Below are positions 5,157-8,646 of a DNA stretch of 8,646 nucleotides, piece after piece. This DNA comes from Planctomycetota bacterium. Lineage in GTDB: Bacteria; Planctomycetota; Phycisphaerae; UBA1845. The notes below the pieces were generated by a model that worked only from the letters and a program-made list of their open reading frames with translations, made no database searches and was not told the origin of the DNA. The DNA lies in contig JADFIX010000107.1 in assembly GCA_022566435.1 (NCBI GenBank), positions 1 through 8,646 on the forward strand, read 5' to 3'. Both the position numbers and the translations under genes were made by a program. How positions within the stretch are numbered: position 1 is the first letter of the stretch; the number at the start of each line of letters is the position of its first letter.

Positions 5157-7484
5157 TCACCTGAGCCGCCGGTCGCCGGAAAGGTGATCACGTCGCTGCG
5201 TGTTCACCACCGCTTGTTCAGCCACGCGCTCCAAGACCCGCTCGGCCTTTCCTTCACCCACCTCCGTTTTGTTCTCGTCTTTCCATTCGGGTTTCTTTTG
5301 GACTCGATGAATCTCCCCGTCCTGATCGATAAACAGGGCCTCGAGATGTTCGAGCGTGCCCTTGGCAAGTCCGAGCCGCCAAGAGTTCGAGCCCCACTCG
5401 ATCACGAATAGTTCGTCGTCCAAATCGAGGGCACCATCGTCCGCCATAATATCTTCATCTTCCTCATCCTCGTCGTGGTCGTCATCATCATCACCGCCGA
5501 AAAGATTCTCGAACAAGTCGGTCCAGCCTTTTCGAGACGAAAGCTGCAACTTCAACAATCCCGGATTGCCGGCGAAGTCGATGTAGCCGTCCAGCTCCGC
5601 CAACTCCGCGGGCCAGCGTCCGATATCCTCCTTGAACAACTTCGCATGATGGTGGAAGACCTTCAGACGCTGCGAGGCCAACCGTTCACGCGCCAGATCG
5701 CTGCCGCCGCTCTCGTCCGGTACCACCGAGCTGGTGAAGAACGTCGGTACGATCAGCGCCCCGATGGGAAGGGGACCGCTATGTTTCATCTGGAGCCCAG
5801 TGTATCGCGTCTTTATGGTCACCGTAGCGTCGGTCAAATCGGTCGCCACTTCATCTGGAAGCGGGAGCAAGGCGTCCTTTGCCACAATACCGATTGCGAG
5901 GTTGGCGTACGGGCTCAACCATCCGTAAAAAGCGTTCCAATTGAGCCAGAGTTGGCCATTGGTCTTCTTGCGATTCGGCAGGAAGAGTTTCTTCTTGTCA
6001 GCGCGGGGAAGATCGAGCCAGCGGCGAACGAAGCGCTTGGGTGAAGTGCTCGTCCACGCCACCACCAGAAAATCTCTTTCCTTGCCCCTGGCGTCGACTT
6101 CGGAGGTAGTGAACAACACCGGACGCATGACCAGCGGCATCATCATCCCCGGAAACTGATTCGTGCCGTCACTCCAGACAATCTTCCGGTCGCGCACCTC
6201 GGCTTCGTGCCAGGGCTCGGGCTGTTCACGCGTGCGAAACTCTTGGTTCAGGAACTTCGCCGCTTCGGTGATGTTATCCATCAAGCTCTTTACCCGCTTG
6301 GATCGTACCTGGGCCACGATGTCCGGCATGGGTAGGAAACCCGAACCGGGAAGCACGGTGACACACATTTCGCTTCCAATGGACGAAGCGATCGGCCCCA
6401 GCGCCTGTTCGCCGAAGATCTCCATGCCGCCGTTCGGGTTGAACGTCACCTGCGGTCCAAAGCCGACGATGTTTTCCAACATGCCGGGTGCCATCAGAGT
6501 CTTGAAGGCCATCGCCCCGAACGCCTCACGTGGCACGAAGAACGTCTGCTTGACACGCCCGAAAAGGGCTGTGGCGCCCATTCCGGAAATCGGCGGCCAG
6601 TGGACGTGCACGGTCTCCTGCCAGTTACCCTCATCGTCGACGCGACCCGCATAGACCACGTCGGTCACCGCATTGAATGATGAGAACACGGTCGCGCCGC
6701 TGTCTTTTTCGGTACGCGTCAAGTTCAAACGGCAAAGAACCAGGGACGCGCCGTCTTTCTCCGTTTCCTCTGACCCGCTGAAGACACCGGCGGCAAGCGG
6801 TAGATCACGATGAGAGGCGATATAGGAGGAGGTCGGCGACTGCGAAATCAAGAAGGCCAGCGGCTCTTCATCCAGTCGAACAACGAACCCGTTATCGCCC
6901 ACGGGTTTCACGCGGAGCCCCTCGAAAAGTTCGTCCGCCGCTTCGGTGTCGAGAATGGAGGAAGCACGCTCGGCCAAAGCTTTTGCCGGCCAATCCACCC
7001 TCATCGCCCAACGGAGCCGTCCCTCCCTGTCAGGTGCGAAGGTCATGACGGAAATGGGCGTGTCGGGCCATTTCGCCATGCGGGCCAGAATGGCATCCGC
7101 CTGTTCGGAATCAATGCCGTCGGCCGATGCCCCGGCCGTCTCCCTAAGCAACGTTTTGAGATGCGAGAAGAACACGCCACTGTGAGATCGTTGCAGTTCC
7201 GACAGAAGCTTCTTGACGGAAGGAACGAAGAAATCGAGCCGAGGACGCAGGTCCGCGTCAGGACCGGGCGGTTCCGACGCAGTCCGATCGTCTTGTACAC
7301 TCGGCGCCGCAGTTGCCGCACCATTCGGCGGCAACACTTCCTTCGATGCAGCCGAAGGCGAGCCGGCCGCATCCTTTGATTGGGCTGTCAGCGCCGGTGC
7401 GTATTCCGAAAACGCTGCGCCGGCAAGGCATGCCGCTACCGTCCAGACGGCGGCTCTTGGTCTTCTCGTAGCACTTGCTTCCAT
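5157..7484 (-). CDS. Large exported protein of unknown function with acidic tract
   Basis: Encodes 775 residues. The ATG at 7484 has GGGAG 5 bases upstream and is preferred to the GTG at 7496. Residues 1-34 look like a signal peptide (RRPR then a hydrophobic stretch to about 30), followed by an Ala/Pro/Ser-rich linker to about 80. I recognise no enzyme motif. The middle (about 85-570) is a mixed alpha/beta globular region, including FGEQALGPIASSIGSEMCVTV (357-377) and a VLPGSGFLPMPDIVAQ stretch, resembling the broad class of planctomycete secreted DUF3352-like proteins; that resemblance is an impression. Residues 597-640 (LARERLASQRLKVFHHH, then EDIGRWPAELAEL and GYIDFAGNPGLL) resemble the globular part of type II secretion pseudopilins of the GspG type. 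At 664-690 is a run dominated by Asp/Glu, then a short folded-looking end and a charged tail. It is 19 bp upstream of sppA and probably co-transcribed with it. Confidence 0.75.
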   Translation of the reverse strand: MEASATRRPRAAVWTVAACLAGAAFSEYAPALTAQSKDAAGSPSAASKEVLPPNGAATAAPSVQDDRTASEPPGPDADLRPRLDFFVPSVKKLLSELQRSHSGVFFSHLKTLLRETAGASADGIDSEQADAILARMAKWPDTPISVMTFAPDREGRLRWAMRVDWPAKALAERASSILDTEAADELFEGLRVKPVGDNGFVVRLDEEPLAFLISQSPTSSYIASHRDLPLAAGVFSGSEETEKDGASLVLCRLNLTRTEKDSGATVFSSFNAVTDVVYAGRVDDEGNWQETVHVHWPPISGMGATALFGRVKQTFFVPREAFGAMAFKTLMAPGMLENIVGFGPQVTFNPNGGMEIFGEQALGPIASSIGSEMCVTVLPGSGFLPMPDIVAQVRSKRVKSLMDNITEAAKFLNQEFRTREQPEPWHEAEVRDRKIVWSDGTNQFPGMMMPLVMRPVLFTTSEVDARGKERDFLVVAWTSTSPKRFVRRWLDLPRADKKKLFLPNRKKTNGQLWLNWNAFYGWLSPYANLAIGIVAKDALLPLPDEVATDLTDATVTIKTRYTGLQMKHSGPLPIGALIVPTFFTSSVVPDESGGSDLARERLASQRLKVFHHHAKLFKEDIGRWPAELAELDGYIDFAGNPGLLKLQLSSRKGWTDLFENLFGGDDDDDHDEDEEDEDIMADDGALDLDDELFVIEWGSNSWRLGLAKGTLEHLEALFIDQDGEIHRVQKKPEWKDENKTEVGEGKAERVLERVAEQAVVNTQRRDHLSGDRRLR
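5415..5492 (-). repeat. Low-complexity GA(T/C/G)-rich codon tract encoding the acidic stretch
   Basis: This tract codes for residues 665-690 of the exported protein, of which most are Asp or Glu, interrupted by single His, Ile, Met, Ala, Gly and Leu residues. At DNA level it is a run of near-trinucleotide repeats (on the + strand TCATCATCATC and similar), so length variation by slippage in steps of three is possible. The acidic run could bind Ca2+ or other cations, or act as a flexible linker; no EF-hand or dockerin loop spacing is evident. Confidence 0.6.
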
Positions 7485-7535
7485 GCGGTCTCCCACGACT
7501 GTTACGTCAACATGGCGAATCGGTTCGGTTGTGCC

Positions 7536-7555
7536 GGGCGTGCAGCGCGACGCCC
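7536..7555 (-). other. Small hairpin in the gap between two exported-protein genes
   Basis: GGGCGT at 7536-7541 and ACGCCC at 7550-7555 form a 6-bp stem with an 8-base loop within the 92-bp gap between the 7577 gene and the 5157-7484 gene. It might mark an internal processing or attenuation point in the operon, or be chance in GC-rich DNA. There is no T-run on the - strand and I recognise no promoter here. Confidence 0.2.
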
Positions 7556-7576
7556 ATTCCCGCGTGCGACCTCTGC

Positions 7577-8646
7577 TTACTCCCCTCCCGTCGGCGACTC
7601 CGCCGGAGGCGGCTGGGACGGCGGTGCGGCCATGGCATTCCCCATCATGGCGAGCGCGACGTTCTTAGCGGCCGCTAACAAATCTGCGGGGAAAAACAGA
7701 TCAATTTGCGCCCAGCCGTCTCCCCCTGTTCCGCACACCGTAAGCGGGGCATTGATTTCCGGCACTTCAAACGGCAGCTTCTCCTCGTCCAGCACGGTCA
7801 TGACATTATTGATGGTGGCGACGATTTGATCCGCGGCCAGGTACATCGCGAAGTATCGTGCCTTGGGAAGATGGGAATCGACTTTCTTGACGCCGACATC
7901 GCTATCAAGCGGGGCATCACTCGACCTGGCCTGGTCGACAAGCCGATTCATATAGTCTTTGCCGCCGCCGAAGGAAATGACGGCCGTCTTCTCATCCGCG
8001 GCCGCCAAGCGAAGCAATACACCGTCTTTACCGATGATCTTGAGCGCCGTTTCCAGGTCTTCCTCGTCGATCTCCTCGCTCTTCGAGAAATCGACTTTGA
8101 AGTGATCGACGCTGGCACCGGCAATTTTCTCGGCACCGCGAGTGTGGCCAACCATGCCCTCGATTTCCTTTATCCATTCGTCGGCATCCTCAGCGGATGC
8201 AAGCTCGGCGAGAATCTGCTTTCCGACTTCGACGATCTTGCCCATGGTAGCCACCAACTTCTTGCTGTCCGATGTCTTGATGACCACGGAAACACCGAAC
8301 AGGCCGTCCGGACCCGGCGCCAAACCCTGAATCAAAAATCGAGTGGCGGAGATGGTTGGCGTTAACTCCGTGAGCAAGTTCTTGATCTCGGTCACCTTCT
8401 CCTGATTTAAGCCTTCCACATCGCCGGCCATGGCGAACACCGAATCAAGCTGCTTGACGGACTCTTCGAGTTGCTCGCGATTTGCGACTTGCCCGCTCGC
8501 CAGCAAGTACTTACCCGCCGGCAACCCGGTCAACAGCGACCCTGTCGTAGTCTTGATCTTCATCTGCTTGGCGATCTCCGAGGCGGTGAAGCTCGACCGG
8601 AAGGGGTTCGAGGATCTGGCCGGACGCTGGGATCGGCTCTGGCGAT
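7577..8646 (-). CDS. Exported or envelope-associated protein of unknown function (5' end outside window)
   Basis: At least 355 residues, ending in TAA at 7577-7579. The frame stays open to the right edge, and the first in-window ATG (8563) has no well-placed ribosome site (GGAG is 12 bases off), so the gene most likely starts beyond the window. No signal peptide can be seen because the N-terminus is missing. The visible part is alpha/beta with a LPAGKYLLASGQVANREQ stretch, several acidic helical segments (for example SKSEEIDEEDLETALKI), a Gly-rich FGGGKDYMNRLV motif and a conserved-looking DLFFPADLLAAAKNVALAMMG segment near the end. It finishes in a Pro/Gly-rich tail (PPSQPPPAESPTGGE). This arrangement is typical of planctomycete secreted hypothetical proteins, but I cannot name the family and see no catalytic motif. 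It is 92 bp upstream of the 775-residue exported protein on the same strand and may head, or belong to, the same operon as sppA. Confidence 0.65.
   Translation of the reverse strand, partial: RQSRSQRPARSSNPFRSSFTASEIAKQMKIKTTTGSLLTGLPAGKYLLASGQVANREQLEESVKQLDSVFAMAGDVEGLNQEKVTEIKNLLTELTPTISATRFLIQGLAPGPDGLFGVSVVIKTSDSKKLVATMGKIVEVGKQILAELASAEDADEWIKEIEGMVGHTRGAEKIAGASVDHFKVDFSKSEEIDEEDLETALKIIGKDGVLLRLAAADEKTAVISFGGGKDYMNRLVDQARSSDAPLDSDVGVKKVDSHLPKARYFAMYLAADQIVATINNVMTVLDEEKLPFEVPEINAPLTVCGTGGDGWAQIDLFFPADLLAAAKNVALAMMGNAMAAPPSQPPPAESPTGGE

Noticed and set aside
5138..5191. Longer SppA N-terminus from an ATG at 5191
   Set aside because: It would overlap the preceding gene by 35 bases and place 18 non-signal residues before the hydrophobic segment; AGGAG fits the 5137 start.
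4767..5411. 214-codon open frame on the + strand
   Set aside because: It is antisense to the 5' part of sppA and the end of the upstream gene; Ser/Phe-rich runs mirror the Lys/Glu linker codons.
8561..8563. ATG at 8563 as the true start of the rightmost - strand gene
   Set aside because: The frame is open beyond it to the window edge, the ribosome site is poorly spaced and no signal peptide follows, so the gene is probably cut by the window.
1..8646. CRISPR arrays, tRNA, rRNA, riboswitch, toxin-antitoxin or phage-defence genes
   Set aside because: I looked for regularly spaced repeats, cloverleaf-type stems and known motifs on both strands and saw none; the only repeats are the three palindromic units and the acidic codon tract.

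Overview
The window looks like chromosomal DNA from a GC-rich Gram-negative bacterium, most likely a planctomycete (Planctomycetota). The grounds are a PQQ-like beta-propeller protein opening its mature part with DWPQFRGPN, an outer-membrane 'transporter' with the TDRPDFTES opening, large secreted proteins of unknown function, and short GGTGCGTC/GACGCACC palindromes between genes. The lineage is inferred from gene style, not from a marker gene.

Layout: bases 1-126 are the right end of an IS630-type insertion sequence (last 36 residues of the transposase plus a possible terminal repeat). About 300 bp of non-coding DNA follow, ending in a compact control region: a sigma-70-like promoter whose spacer and -10 box are covered by a palindrome of the DtxR/MntR metal-repressor type, with a weaker second site over the predicted transcription start. 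It drives a + strand gene for an outer-membrane beta-barrel protein (429-1337). A pair of near-identical palindromic repeats separates this from a 62-residue lipoprotein-like gene (1426-1614). After a third degenerate repeat and two hairpins comes a secreted PQQ-like beta-propeller protein (1826-3052).

The right half is on the - strand and meets the + strand genes tail to tail in 3053-3223. Read in the direction of transcription, it has a secreted unknown protein whose 5' end lies outside the window (7577-8646), a 775-residue exported unknown protein with an acidic tract and a pseudopilin-like segment (5157-7484), and a tandem-domain SppA-type signal peptide peptidase (3224-5137). The last two genes are 19 bp apart and probably co-transcribed; the first is 92 bp upstream of the second.

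All six complete or near-complete genes appear to encode envelope or exported products, so the region is a cell-envelope neighbourhood. I see no defence system, CRISPR array, tRNA, rRNA or phage gene. The best leads are the predicted metal-responsive promoter of the outer-membrane protein and the linkage of SppA to two uncharacterised exported proteins.
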